Source: a bacterium
GTDB lineage: Bacteria > Vulcanimicrobiota > Vulcanimicrobiia > Vulcanimicrobiales > SCRA01
Assembly (NCBI GenBank): GCA_004298675.1
Contig: SCRI01000086.1
Location: 124,001 to 188,000 of the forward strand
DNA: 64,000 nt
Direction: 5' to 3'
Both the position numbers and the translations under genes were made by a program. Shown here one piece after another: positions 9,058-17,961 of this stretch. Every line of letters begins with the position of its first letter. Within the stretch, counting starts at the first letter, position 1. The notes beneath the pieces are model-generated. The model was given only the letters and a program-made list of their open reading frames with translations. It did no database searches and was not told the origin of the DNA.

Positions 9058-10203
9058 ATGGCCGGCATCTACGTTCACCTGCCGTTCTGTCCGTATCTCT
9101 GCCCCTACTGCGACTTCGCGAAGTGGCCCTTCCGGCGCTCGCAGGCGCGCCGTTACGTCGACGCGTTGCTGCGCGAGATCGAGGGCGCGCCGGCGCTACA
9201 GGGCGAAACGGTTTTTCTGGGCGGGGGAACGCCCAACGCGCTGCCAGTCGAGGATCTGCTGGCGGTGCTGGATGCGGTGCGGCGACGCTTCTCCGTGGCG
9301 GCGGGTGCGGAGGTCAGCGTGGAGGTGAATCCGGACGCGGGCTCGTTCGACGGTTTTGCCGCGTACGTCGCGCACGGCGTGACACGCTTCTCGGTCGGTG
9401 TGCAGTCGTTCGACGCAGACGAGCTGCGCACGTTGGGAAGGCGTCACAGCCCTGCCGACATCGCCGCCTGCGTGGCGGCAGCGCGTGCGGCGGGTGCGCG
9501 TTCGATCGGCATCGACTTGATCTTCGCGGTGCCGGGACAGACGGTAGCAAGCTGGCGGCGCTCGCTCGCGCAGGCGCTCGCGTTGGGCATCGATCACCTC
9601 TCGTGCTACGGTCTGACGGTGGAGCAAGGGACGCCGTATGCCGCCTGGCAGGCGCGTGAGCCTGCGGCGTTTCAGGATTCCGACGCCGAGGCGGAGCTGT
9701 ATGCCGCGGCGATCGAGACGCTGGAGCACGAGGGGTTCGAGCACTACGAGATCTCCAACTTCGCGCGCCCCGGACGGCGCAGCGCGCACAATTGGAATTA
9801 TTGGCAAAACGGTGAGTATCTGGGCTTGGGGGTGAGCGCGGCGTCGTTTCTCGCGGGCGAGCGTTCAGTTGCTACGAAGAGCCTGGAGACCTACTGCGCG
9901 GCGCTCGAGGCCGGTCACGAGGTGCCCCGCGAGCGCGAGCGCTTGAGCGGCGCGGCGGCGGCGGGCGAGGCGATCATGTTGCTTCTGCGCACGGCAGAGG
10001 GGGTAGCGGTCGAGCCGTTCAATCAACGTTACGGCGTTGACATACTGTCCTCATACCGGCCCGCGATCGATCGGCTGGCGGATGCGGGCCTCATCATCGC
10101 CTCGGAACGGCGGATCGCCCTGACGCCGCGCGGCCGCTTCCTCGCCAACGACGTATGCGCAGAGTTCATTGCGCCGGGAACGAGGTCCGAGGGCCGGCCG
10201 TAG
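9058..10203 (+). CDS. hemW: Radical SAM heme chaperone HemW / coproporphyrinogen oxidase-like protein
   Basis: A 381-residue radical SAM protein with CPYLCPYC at residues 11-18, the CxxxCxxC cluster ligands, and FLGGGTPNAL, the SAM-binding glycine motif. HYEISNFARPG and the C-terminal HemN-like domain follow. The N-terminus IYVHLPFCPYLCPYC starts directly at the motif, typical of HemW, whereas true HemN has a longer N-terminal arm. HemW inserts heme into respiratory proteins rather than oxidising coproporphyrinogen; this assignment rests on the short N-terminus. Confidence 0.87.
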   Translation: MAGIYVHLPFCPYLCPYCDFAKWPFRRSQARRYVDALLREIEGAPALQGETVFLGGGTPNALPVEDLLAVLDAVRRRFSVAAGAEVSVEVNPDAGSFDGFAAYVAHGVTRFSVGVQSFDADELRTLGRRHSPADIAACVAAARAAGARSIGIDLIFAVPGQTVASWRRSLAQALALGIDHLSCYGLTVEQGTPYAAWQAREPAAFQDSDAEAELYAAAIETLEHEGFEHYEISNFARPGRRSAHNWNYWQNGEYLGLGVSAASFLAGERSVATKSLETYCAALEAGHEVPRERERLSGAAAAGEAIMLLLRTAEGVAVEPFNQRYGVDILSSYRPAIDRLADAGLIIASERRIALTPRGRFLANDVCAEFIAPGTRSEGRP

Positions 10204-10213
10204 GGTTGTAACC

Positions 10214-11272
10214 GTGCTACGCCTGATTTTTGCCATCATCCTCGCCGCGACGGGTTTCCTTTTGGGGCGCGAGGCCTACCTGCACTTGCTCTCCCAGCAC
10301 GTCGCGGGACAGTACTGGCAGTTCACGCTGCTCTTCGTGACACCGGTCATCGGTGCCGCGCTGGGCGTGTTGATCGCTCCGTCGGTGCAGCAGCTCTTCG
10401 AGCACGAGCTGACCGAGGCCGAGAGCTCCATCGAGCGCATGTCGCCTCCGGAGATCGTGGGCGGCGCAATCGGGCTCATCGTCGGCCTGCTGATCGCCTT
10501 CCTCGTCCGTCTGGTTCTGCTGGAGTGGTTCGCCGTCGCGGGCGCTGCCGGCACGTATATCGGCCTAGCCCTCTACCTGATCGTCAGCGTCTTCTGCGTG
10601 TACCTGGGCGTGCGCGTGGGCGTGAAGCAGCGGCTGGGATGGCTGGCGCGCACGGGCGGCGGGGTCCCGGCCAACGTACAGCGCGCGATCCCCAAGATCG
10701 TCGACACCTCCGTGATCATCGACGGGCGCATCGTCGATATCGCCAAGACGGGGTTTGTCGACGGGCCGATGGTGGTGCCGCGCTTCGTGCTGCGCGAGCT
10801 GCAGATGATCGCCGACTCGCTCGACTCGCTCAAGCGCACGCGCGGACGGCGGGGGCTGGAGGTACTCTCGACGTTGCAGGAGAGCATGACCCTGGAGATC
10901 GCCGAGTCGGATTACGCGGACATCCACGAGGTCGACGCCAAACTCGTGCGGCTGGCGCGCGATCGCAAAGGCAAGTTGCTCACCAACGACTACAATCTCA
11001 ACCGCGTGGCTCAGCTCGAGGGCGTCACGGTGCTCAATATCAACGAGCTGGCCAATGCCGTCAAGCCGGTGGTGCTGCCGGGTGAGGAGCTCAACGTCAA
11101 CATCATTCGCGACGGCAAGGAGATGAACCAGGGCGTCGGCTATCTGGACGATGGCACCATGATCGTGGTCGAAAACGGCAAGCGGCTGATCGGAGAGCAC
11201 GTCGACGTACAGGTCACGAGCGTCCTGCAGACGGTGGCCGGGCGCATGATCTTCGCGAGGCCCAAGCGCTAG
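10214..11272 (+). CDS. YacL-type membrane PIN/TRAM-domain protein
   Basis: A 352-residue protein with about four N-terminal transmembrane helices (first 140 residues), then a PIN nuclease-like domain and a C-terminal TRAM RNA-binding domain. The PIN domain carries VDTSVIIDGRIVDI and, later, TNDYNLNRVA, which supply the conserved acidic residues. GTG 10214 was chosen because it precedes the first helix and follows the hemW stop by 10 bp; an in-frame ATG at 10169 would lie inside hemW. Its place just before ispD matches yacL of Bacillus subtilis. It may be a membrane-tethered RNase; the substrate is unknown. Confidence 0.88.
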   Translation: MLRLIFAIILAATGFLLGREAYLHLLSQHVAGQYWQFTLLFVTPVIGAALGVLIAPSVQQLFEHELTEAESSIERMSPPEIVGGAIGLIVGLLIAFLVRLVLLEWFAVAGAAGTYIGLALYLIVSVFCVYLGVRVGVKQRLGWLARTGGGVPANVQRAIPKIVDTSVIIDGRIVDIAKTGFVDGPMVVPRFVLRELQMIADSLDSLKRTRGRRGLEVLSTLQESMTLEIAESDYADIHEVDAKLVRLARDRKGKLLTNDYNLNRVAQLEGVTVLNINELANAVKPVVLPGEELNVNIIRDGKEMNQGVGYLDDGTMIVVENGKRLIGEHVDVQVTSVLQTVAGRMIFARPKR

Positions 11273-11967
11273 TGCCACTCTCCGGCTGGTGCGCGATCGT
11301 GACGGCGGCGGGTCAAGGACGGCGTTTTGGCGGACGCAAGCAGCTGGTGGAACTGCGCGGGCGGCCGCTGGTGGAGTGGTGCGTGGCGACGTTCGCCGCG
11401 TTGGAGGAGATACGCGCGATCGTGGTGGCCTGTGAGCCGGACGAGCTCGCGCGCATGATCGAGCTGCTGACGCCGGCGGCGGCGGGAAAGCTAGCGGCGG
11501 TTGTTCCCGGCGGGCCGACGCGCCAGGAGAGCGTGGCGCGCGGCTTGACGGCGGTGCCTTCGCAGTGCGAGGGCATCTTCGTTCACGACGGCGCGCGGCC
11601 GCTCGTGAGCGCGGCCGACGTGCGTGCGACGCTGCTGGCCGCGCGGCCGGGGCGCGCGGCGGTGCTGGCCTCGCCGGTGGTGGACACGATCAAGCGCGTC
11701 GACGAGCGCGGGCGTGTCGTCGAGACGCTGCCGCGCAGCGAGCTGTGGGCGGCAACGACGCCGCAAGCGTTTGCGGCCGAGGATCTGCGTGCGGCTCACC
11801 GCGCCGCGGCCGCCGCGGGCGTGCTGCAGACGGATGACGTCGCACTGGCGGAGCGGCTGGGCATCGAGACGGTCGTGGTCGCGGCGCAGTCGCCCAATCC
11901 GAAGGTCACGCATCCATTCGACCTCGACGTCGTCGAGAGATTGGCGGAGTCTCATGGCTATCGGTGA
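11272..11967 (+). CDS. ispD: 2-C-methyl-D-erythritol 4-phosphate cytidylyltransferase
   Basis: Third enzyme of the MEP isoprenoid pathway; it transfers CMP from CTP to methylerythritol phosphate. The 231-residue protein has the nucleotide-binding loop VTAAGQGRRFGGRKQ, PGGPTRQESVARGL and VHDGARPLVS, followed by ATTPQAF and TDDVALAE. The GTG start shares one base with the preceding TAG stop. The end of the gene overlaps the probable ispF start region, and the two consecutive pathway enzymes are side by side. Confidence 0.95.
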   Translation: MPLSGWCAIVTAAGQGRRFGGRKQLVELRGRPLVEWCVATFAALEEIRAIVVACEPDELARMIELLTPAAAGKLAAVVPGGPTRQESVARGLTAVPSQCEGIFVHDGARPLVSAADVRATLLAARPGRAAVLASPVVDTIKRVDERGRVVETLPRSELWAATTPQAFAAEDLRAAHRAAAAAGVLQTDDVALAERLGIETVVVAAQSPNPKVTHPFDLDVVERLAESHGYR

Positions 11968-11968
11968 G

Positions 11969-12448
11969 ATGAGCAGCAGCCGCGTCGGCATCGGCTACGA
12001 CGCGCATCCGTTGGCGGCGGGGAGGCCGCTGATCTTAGGCGGAGTGCGCGTCGAGCACGAGCTGGGTCTGCTCGGCTACTCCGATGCGGACGTCTTGACG
12101 CATGCCATCGCCGACGCAGTGCTGGGGGCCGCCGCACTCGGAGACCTGGGCGGGCGCTTCCCGGCCAGCGATCCGCGTTGGCAAGACGCGGACTCGCTGC
12201 GCATGCTGGCGGAGTGCGCCGGCGCGGTGCGTGAGGTGGGCTGGGATCTGGCCAACGTCGATGCCGTGCTGGTGGCGCAGCGCCCGCGCCTGGGGGGCTT
12301 GGTGGACGCGATGCGTGAGAATCTCGCACGCGCGCTCTTCGTTCCGGTCGTGGCGGTGAGTCTCAAAGTCAAATCTCCCGAAGGGCTGGGCTTCGAGGGT
12401 GAGGAGAAGGGGATGAGCGCGCGCGCCGTCGCCTTGCTGGAGCGATGA
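11969..12448 (+). CDS. ispF: 2-C-methyl-D-erythritol 2,4-cyclodiphosphate synthase
   Basis: Cyclises CDP-methylerythritol phosphate to MEcPP in the MEP pathway; the family works as a zinc-containing trimer. From ATG 11969 the protein is 159 residues, the usual size. It contains GIGYDAHPL (metal-binding Asp and His), SDADVLTHAIADAVLGA and FPASDPRW, then SLKVKSPEGLGFEGEEKG. An in-frame ATG at 11954, inside ispD, would add five residues. The stop overlaps the gltX start in an ATGATG context. Confidence 0.95.
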   Translation: MSSSRVGIGYDAHPLAAGRPLILGGVRVEHELGLLGYSDADVLTHAIADAVLGAAALGDLGGRFPASDPRWQDADSLRMLAECAGAVREVGWDLANVDAVLVAQRPRLGGLVDAMRENLARALFVPVVAVSLKVKSPEGLGFEGEEKGMSARAVALLER

Positions 12449-13950
12449 TGGATTCGATCACGCCGCTACGGGTGCGTTTCGCGCCCTCGCCGACGGGGAG
12501 CTTGCACGTAGGCGGCGCACGTACCGCGCTCTTCAACGTGCTGCTGGCGCGCCGCTTGGGCGGCAAAGCGGTGCTGCGCTTGGAGGATACCGACGAGACG
12601 CGCAGCGTCAGCGGCAGCGAGGAGGGACTGCTGGCCGATCTCGCGTGGCTGGGTTTGACCTTCGACGAAGGGCCGGCCAATGGCGGACCGTACGGTCCCT
12701 ACCGTCAGTCGGAGCGGTTGCCGGTCTATGCCGACATCGCGCGGCGTCTGATCGAAACCGGTCACGCCTACCGCTGCTACTGCACGCCGGCGGAGTTGGA
12801 CGCGGAGCGCCGCCGGCAGTTGGCGGAGGGCATCAAGGCGCCGCGTTACTCCGGGCGTTGCCGCACGCTGGATGAGGCGGCGCGCGCGGCCTTCACACGC
12901 GAGGGGCGCGCCGCCGTGGTGCGCTTCGCGGTTGAGCCCGGGGAGACGGTGGTTCAGGACCTCGTGCACGGCGAGGTGCGCTTCGATCATCACCACCTCG
13001 GCGATTTCGTGATGCTCAAGTCCAGCGGCTGGCCCACCTACAACCTGGCCGCCGCCGTGGACGACGCGACCATGGACATCACGCTGGTGATGCGTGCCGA
13101 CGAGCATCTGCCCAACACGCCGGCGCAGTTGATGATCCTCGCCGCCCTGGGTTTGCGCCCGCCACGCTACGCGCACGTGCCGCTCATCTTGAACGCCGAG
13201 CATCAGAAGTTATCCAAGCGCCACAACACCGTGGGCGTGGGCGAGTTCCGTACGCAAGGCATCCTGCCGCAAGCGCTGGTGAACTATTTGGCGTTTCTGG
13301 GTTGGACTCCGGAGGGGGAGCGCCAACTCTACACGTTTGAGGAGCTCGTGCAGGTCTTCGAGTTGGAGCGCATCCACCGCGCGCCGGCCGTCTTCGACGA
13401 ACGGCGGCTGCGCTGGATGAACCGCCAGTATCTGCAGCGCTTGCCGCGCGCGGAGTTCGAAGGCCTGCTCGTGGAGGCGTTTCGCGGAGCGGGTCTGCTG
13501 AAGGAACTGGTAGACGAGGATTCGCAGTCAGCCGCGCTGGCATGGGCGTCGATCTTCGTCGATGCCTTCGGCGAGGGCCTGGAAACGATCGCCGATGCCG
13601 TGCCGATCGCGCGCGAGTTGGGCAACCGCGTGCCCGTGCTCGACGCCGCGCAGTCCGGCGTCGAGAGTAGCGCGGAGGTGCGAGCCTATCTGCGAGACGT
13701 TCGCGACTACGTCACCGGGATGGCCGCGAAGCGCGCGAACGAGGCGGGGCTGCTGCGCGATCTGCCGCTCTCCGTCGATCTGCCGGCGCTGGCGGCACGG
13801 CATGGCTTGGAGAAGCGCGACGCCTATCGCTGCGTCCGGGTCGCTCTCACCGGGCAAGAGCACGGCGCGCCGCTGCAGCTGCTGTTCGCGCTTCTCGGCG
13901 CCGCCAAGATCGAGGAGCGGCTGGATGCCGCGCTCGCTATAAGACACTAA
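12445..13950 (+). CDS. gltX: Glutamyl-tRNA synthetase
   Basis: Class I aminoacyl-tRNA synthetase charging tRNA-Glu (and tRNA-Gln if a non-discriminating form). The 501-residue protein has the HIGH-type motif in FAPSPTGSLHVGGARTA, RLEDTDETRS, and the KMSKS-type KLSKRHN near residue 254, followed by the helical anticodon-binding domain. It is translationally coupled to ispF. After it comes the largest break (215 bp) in the 10-17 kb gene run. A glutamine-discrimination call would need comparison of the anticodon-binding domain. Confidence 0.95.
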   Translation: MMDSITPLRVRFAPSPTGSLHVGGARTALFNVLLARRLGGKAVLRLEDTDETRSVSGSEEGLLADLAWLGLTFDEGPANGGPYGPYRQSERLPVYADIARRLIETGHAYRCYCTPAELDAERRRQLAEGIKAPRYSGRCRTLDEAARAAFTREGRAAVVRFAVEPGETVVQDLVHGEVRFDHHHLGDFVMLKSSGWPTYNLAAAVDDATMDITLVMRADEHLPNTPAQLMILAALGLRPPRYAHVPLILNAEHQKLSKRHNTVGVGEFRTQGILPQALVNYLAFLGWTPEGERQLYTFEELVQVFELERIHRAPAVFDERRLRWMNRQYLQRLPRAEFEGLLVEAFRGAGLLKELVDEDSQSAALAWASIFVDAFGEGLETIADAVPIARELGNRVPVLDAAQSGVESSAEVRAYLRDVRDYVTGMAAKRANEAGLLRDLPLSVDLPALAARHGLEKRDAYRCVRVALTGQEHGAPLQLLFALLGAAKIEERLDAALAIRH

Positions 13951-14165
13951 CTTGAGCAAGTATCTTTGGTATAAAGATGCGCAGGAGTGCGCGGCTCGTT
14001 GGCGCGAAATCGCTGCGAGCCATGGATACCTGCTCGTCCTTCCATCGCCCGTGCTGTCGACGCTGTAAACGCTAATCGCGAAACCCGCGCGCCTCGCGGC
14101 GCGTTGCAGCAGCACCCGGTGGCCGAGGCCGCCGCACCGATAGGGACAGAGTTCGAGAGACTACC
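13951..14165 (+). promoter_or_regulatory. cysE leader region with extended -10 promoter candidate and palindrome
   Basis: A 215-bp gap in an otherwise overlapping gene run. TGGTATAAA at 13967-13975 fits an extended -10 element. It sits inside a palindrome with 6-bp arms, ATCTTT (13962-13967) and AAAGAT (13973-13978), around GGTAT, the layout of a repressor site over a promoter. The remaining 185 bp would be a long untranslated leader. A T-box was looked for, because cysE-cysS leaders of Firmicutes often carry one, but its conserved antiterminator sequence was not found. Confidence 0.4.
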
Positions 14166-14831
14166 ATGCGTACCCCATTGCTTTTGGCCGACTTGCGCGC
14201 CGCGCTGGAGCGCGACCCCGCCGCCACGTCGTGGATCGAGGTCGTCCTGTGCTATCCGGGGTTTCACGCCATCGTGATGCATCGGCTCGTCCACGCGATG
14301 TGGCGAGCGCGCATACCCCTGCTACCGCGCCTGCTCTCTCAGTTCGCGCGCTTTCTCACCGGTATCGAGATCCACCCCGGTGCCACGATCGGCCCGGGCT
14401 TCTTCGTGGATCACGGTATGGGAGTGGTGATCGGCGAGACCACGGAGATCGGCCGCGATGTGACCCTCTATCAGGGCGTGACGCTGGGCGGGACCTCGCT
14501 GCAACGGGGGAAGCGCCATCCCACGCTGGAGGACGGCGTGACGATCGGCGTTGGGGCGGCGGTCCTAGGCGCTATCACGGTGGGCGCCAACGCGAAGGTA
14601 GGCGGTGGCAGCGTCGTCGTCAAGGACGTGCCGCCAGACTCGACCGTGGTCGGCATTCCTGGGCGCGTGGTGGCGCAGAACGGCGTGCCGATACGCGCGG
14701 TCAGCGAGCGGCCGCACGTGGAGATGCCCGATCCGGAGATGGAGCAGATCGCCGAGTTACGCGCGCGGGTGGCGCGTCTGGAACGCTTACTGGAGGAACG
14801 CGGCGGGCAGGATGTCTCTGCGGCTCTATAA
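14166..14831 (+). CDS. cysE: Serine O-acetyltransferase
   Basis: Makes O-acetylserine from serine and acetyl-CoA, the first step of cysteine synthesis. The 221-residue protein has the alpha-helical N-terminal segment, then a left-handed beta-helix of hexapeptide repeats starting at [19 protein letters not shown]. The active-site His region [15 protein letters not shown] and the [15 protein letters not shown] loop follow. The last 30 residues look like a short coiled coil ([17 protein letters not shown]). It overlaps cysS by 20 bp, placing cysteine synthesis and cysteine charging under one transcript. Confidence 0.94.
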   Translation: MRTPLLLADLRAALERDPAATSWIEVVLCYPGFHAIVMHRLVHAMWRARIPLLPRLLSQFARFLTGIEIHPGATIGPGFFVDHGMGVVIGETTEIGRDVTLYQGVTLGGTSLQRGKRHPTLEDGVTIGVGAAVLGAITVGANAKVGGGSVVVKDVPPDSTVVGIPGRVVAQNGVPIRAVSERPHVEMPDPEMEQIAELRARVARLERLLEERGGQDVSAAL

Positions 14832-16302
14832 CTCGCGCACCCGCGCTGTCGAGACATTCACCCCACTGGACGGCAATCGCGTCCGCATCTACATGTGCGG
14901 TCTCACGCCGTCGGCGGATCCCCATCTGGGCCACGCGCGCTCGATGCTCTTCTTCGACGTGCTGCGCCGCTATCTGGATTTTCTGGGCTACGCGGTGACC
15001 TACGTGCAGAACGTCACCGACATCGACGACAAGATCATCAAGCGCGCCGCGGACGAGGGCGTGACCTGGCACGACATCGTCGAGAAGTACTACGGCAGCT
15101 TCGCAGCCAGCCTCGACAAGCTCGGCGTGCGCCGGCCGGAGGTCGAGCCGCGCGCCACCGAGCACGTACCGAAGATCATTGAAATCATACGCGGGTTGGA
15201 GCGTAAGGGCATCGCGTACGAGAGCGACGACGGCGTCTACTACAGCGTGCGCGCGTGGCCCGCGTACGGCCAGCTCTCGGGGCGCCATATCGACGATTTG
15301 CTGGAGAGCGTGCGCATCGATGCCAGCGAGCACAAACGCGACCCGCTCGACTTTGCGCTGTGGAAGAAGCAGAAGCCGGGAGAGCCGGCGTGGGAGTCGC
15401 CTTGGGGACCGGGGCGTCCCGGCTGGCACATCGAGTGTTCGGCGATGTCGTGGGAGTATCTGGGTGAGCCTTTCGACATTCACGGCGGCGGATTGGATTT
15501 GATCTTCCCCCACCACGAAAATGAAGTTGCGCAGACGGAGCCGTTGCTCGACGGCGGCTTCATGGCCAACTTCTGGGTGCACACGGGACTCCTGTTCTTC
15601 GATGGCTCGAAAATGTCGAAGAGTCTCGGCAATTTCGTACCCCTGGAGGAGGAGTTGCGCCGGCACGATCCACGCGCGCTGCGCACGCTCTTCCTGCAGA
15701 TCGACTATCGTAAGCAGGCCAACTTTACCGTGGACTCCATCGCCGCCGCGACCAAAGGCTTGCAGCGCCTGGACGAGACGCTTGCCGATCTGGCGGTGCG
15801 CGGGGGCGTGGCGCATTTGGATGAGTTAGAGGCGCTCGACGCGTTGCGTGCGCCCGCGCCGGCGGCTGAGAGCATGGTGCGCGCTCTGCGCGAGGCATTG
15901 GACGCCGACATGAGCACGGCGGGGGCGCTGGCGGCGCTCTTCGGTTGGCTGCCCGGCACGCGTGCCCTCGAAGGCGAGCCGGCAGCGCAAGCGGCGCGCG
16001 CGCTCTACGGTGCGATGTGGATCCTTGGCGTTGCGCCGCGAGTCGAGCGCACGGCACGGCCGGCCGATCTGCTGAATAGCGGTCAGGTCGAGCAGTTGCG
16101 CGGCCTCTATGCCGTGGAGGTTGGCCCGGCGCCCAACGGCAAACAGCCGGGCGAGATGGTGGAAGAGATTGTCGAGTTGCGTGACAAGGCCCGCCGGGCG
16201 CGGGATTTCGCGCGTAGCGACTCGCTGCGCGATGCACTGGCGGGCGCGGGCATCGTGGTGAAGGACGGTAAGGAGGGCAGCACGTGGAGCGTCGTGCGGT
16301 AG
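14812..16302 (+). CDS. cysS: Cysteinyl-tRNA synthetase
   Basis: Charges tRNA-Cys. The 496-residue class I synthetase has the zinc-ligand region [18 protein letters not shown] (containing the HIGH-type motif), [28 protein letters not shown] and the KMSKSLGN loop. Start ATG 14812 gives [10 protein letters not shown], the normal N-terminus; a much longer upstream reading frame only traverses cysE. The end overlaps rlmB by 19 bp. In Bacillus the half-RNase III gene mrnC lies between cysS and rlmB; it is absent here. Confidence 0.95.
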   Translation: MSLRLYNSRTRAVETFTPLDGNRVRIYMCGLTPSADPHLGHARSMLFFDVLRRYLDFLGYAVTYVQNVTDIDDKIIKRAADEGVTWHDIVEKYYGSFAASLDKLGVRRPEVEPRATEHVPKIIEIIRGLERKGIAYESDDGVYYSVRAWPAYGQLSGRHIDDLLESVRIDASEHKRDPLDFALWKKQKPGEPAWESPWGPGRPGWHIECSAMSWEYLGEPFDIHGGGLDLIFPHHENEVAQTEPLLDGGFMANFWVHTGLLFFDGSKMSKSLGNFVPLEEELRRHDPRALRTLFLQIDYRKQANFTVDSIAAATKGLQRLDETLADLAVRGGVAHLDELEALDALRAPAPAAESMVRALREALDADMSTAGALAALFGWLPGTRALEGEPAAQAARALYGAMWILGVAPRVERTARPADLLNSGQVEQLRGLYAVEVGPAPNGKQPGEMVEEIVELRDKARRARDFARSDSLRDALAGAGIVVKDGKEGSTWSVVR

Positions 16303-17045
16303 CGCCGGTCAGTGACGTCGTCTACGGCATCCATGCCGTGGACGAGGCGCTCAGCGGCGGCGAGCACTTCCGGCGTATCCACGTCGGCAAGCAGCGCACG
16401 CGCGAGCCGCTCGTACGCAAGATCCTGGATGCCGCGCGCTCGTCGGGCTGCGCGGTGCGCTTGGAGGAGGCGGCGTTCTTCGAGCGCTTTCCGTTCAAGG
16501 CGCACCAGCAGGTGGTGGCGTATTCGGATCCCTTCGAATACGCGCGCCTGGACGATCTGCTGGCCGCGCCCGCGCCCAGGCTGATCGTCGTGCTCGATCA
16601 CCTGACCGATCCTCACAACCTGGGCGCCATCGCGCGCACGGCCGAAGGCGCGGGGGCGACGGGTATCGTGATCCCGGAACGCCGCAGCGTCGGAGTCAAC
16701 GCCACCGTGCGCAAGGCCTCGGCGGGTGCCGTAGCGCACTTGCCGATCGTGCAGGTCACCAACGTCTCGCAGGCGCTGCGGACGATGAAGGAAGCCGGTA
16801 TCTGGGTAGCCGGTGCCGCTGGCGGTACCGGCGCGCTCACCTACACACGCGCCGACTTCAGCGGCGATATCTGTCTCGTGATCGGCGCGGAAGGCGCCGG
16901 CTTGGCCGACCTGGTGCGCAAACAGTGCGACTATCTCGTGAGCATTCCGATGCTCGGGAAGACGGCTTCGCTCAACGCCTCGGTCGCTGCGGGTATCCTG
17001 CTCTACGAAGTCCTGCGGCAGCGTAATCAGGCCCCTGCCACCTAG
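16284..17045 (+). CDS. rlmB: TrmH/SpoU-family 23S rRNA (guanosine 2'-O)-methyltransferase RlmB
   Basis: A 253-residue SPOUT methyltransferase, expected to methylate a guanosine ribose in 23S rRNA. The N-terminal substrate-binding domain (YGIHAVDEAL) is followed by the three knot motifs LDHLTDPHNLGAIARTAEG, VIGAEGAGL and PMLGKTASLNASVA. The GTG start lies inside cysS. The next gene, sigH, has its own promoter, so this is probably the last gene of the operon, although no clear terminator follows within the 155-bp gap. Confidence 0.9.
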   Translation: MERRAVAPVSDVVYGIHAVDEALSGGEHFRRIHVGKQRTREPLVRKILDAARSSGCAVRLEEAAFFERFPFKAHQQVVAYSDPFEYARLDDLLAAPAPRLIVVLDHLTDPHNLGAIARTAEGAGATGIVIPERRSVGVNATVRKASAGAVAHLPIVQVTNVSQALRTMKEAGIWVAGAAGGTGALTYTRADFSGDICLVIGAEGAGLADLVRKQCDYLVSIPMLGKTASLNASVAAGILLYEVLRQRNQAPAT

Positions 17046-17076
17046 ACAGGCAGCGCCGTCGCGCTACGACTGAAAA

Positions 17077-17122
17077 CTCCTGCCGCTCGTGGTTGACGCG
17101 GCTAGCAGGAGACTCCTATAAT
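17077..17122 (+). promoter_or_regulatory. sigH promoter with flanking inverted repeat
   Basis: TTGACG (17093-17098) and a perfect TATAAT (17117-17122) are separated by 18 bp, the strongest housekeeping-type promoter in the window; transcription should start near 17129. Perfect 7-bp arms CTCCTGC (17077-17083) and GCAGGAG (17105-17111) straddle the -35 box. That placement would suit a regulator, or an RNA hairpin for upstream readthrough. Confidence 0.75.
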
Positions 17123-17200
17123 GTCCTATGTGCGGGGCGGCCGACGAGCTGCGGCTTGCGCTTCGCCTCCACGGAGACCCAGGGGGAGAGATCAAGATTC

Positions 17201-17848
17201 ATGGGGTTGACCCATCCGTCTCAGGACGGTCTGAGCTACCACGAACGGCCGGACGAGGATCTAGTCAGCGCTGCCAAGACCGGTGATAACCTGGCCATGG
17301 AGTGCCTGCTCACCAAGTATAAGAACTTCGTCCGCATCAAGGCCAAGAGCTACTTTTTGATCGGCGCGGATCGCGAGGATATCATCCAAGAAGGAATGAT
17401 CGGCCTCTATAAGGCGGTACGCGATTTCAAAGCCGACAAGCTGTCTAGCTTCCGGGCCTTTGCCGAGCTCTGCATCACCCGTCAGATCATCACCGCGATC
17501 AAGACCGCGACCCGGCAGAAGCACATTCCACTCAACCAGTACATTTCGCTCAACAAACCGATCTATGACGAGGACAGCGAACGCACGCTACTCGACGTCA
17601 TGGCGTCGGCGAAGATGTCCGATCCCGAGGAACTGGTGATCAACCAGGAGATCTCGGAAGACATCAAGGAGCGCATTCAGGAGAACCTCTCCGAACTGGA
17701 GTCGCAGGTGTTGCTGTCGTACCTGGAAGGGAAGTCCTACCAGGAGATGGCTCGCGATCTCAAGCGCCACGTGAAGTCGATCGACAACGCGCTGCAGCGT
17801 GTGAAGCGGAAGATCGAGAAGAACCTCGCGGAGATCGAGTTGCCGTAA
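17201..17848 (+). CDS. sigH: SigH-like RNA polymerase sigma factor
   Basis: A 215-residue sigma-70-family protein close in length and sequence pattern to SigH/Sigma-30 of Firmicutes. It has region 2 with ADREDIIQEGMIGLYKAV and FRAFAELCITRQIITAIK, and region 4 with LSYLEGKSYQEMARDLKRH followed by the recognition helix. ATG 17201 is supported by AGGGGGAGAG about 10 nt upstream and by the promoter 75 bp before it; a longer upstream frame starts before the transcription start. The position after rlmB matches Bacillus. Sporulation is not implied, since SigH-like factors occur in non-sporulating phyla. Confidence 0.9.
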   Translation: MGLTHPSQDGLSYHERPDEDLVSAAKTGDNLAMECLLTKYKNFVRIKAKSYFLIGADREDIIQEGMIGLYKAVRDFKADKLSSFRAFAELCITRQIITAIKTATRQKHIPLNQYISLNKPIYDEDSERTLLDVMASAKMSDPEELVINQEISEDIKERIQENLSELESQVLLSYLEGKSYQEMARDLKRHVKSIDNALQRVKRKIEKNLAEIELP

Positions 17849-17872
17849 CGCGCGCTCGAAGGCCGGAAAAGA

Positions 17873-17910
17873 ACGCGGGAAGGGGGCGGCCGGTGACCGC
17901 CCCTTTCGCG
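17873..17910 (+). terminator. Hairpin terminator candidate after sigH
   Basis: A GC-rich stem pairs the segment ending AGGGGGCGG (17880-17888) with CCGCCCCTTT (17897-17906) around a short loop, about 35 bp past the sigH stop. Only three T residues follow the stem, so intrinsic termination may be partial. Confidence 0.5.
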
Positions 17911-17961
17911 TGGGAGCCGCGGCTCTCGCACCAGGCCGCAAATGCTTTAAGGAATTGTGAG

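Noticed and set aside
13951-14165. T-box riboswitch upstream of cysE
   Set aside because: Expected by analogy with Firmicutes, but the conserved antiterminator bulge sequence is absent and no stem I pattern was convincing.
17093-17200. Longer SigH reading frame beginning at the -35 box
   Set aside because: It would start upstream of the predicted transcription start; the ATG at 17201 has a strong ribosome site and gives the usual SigH length.
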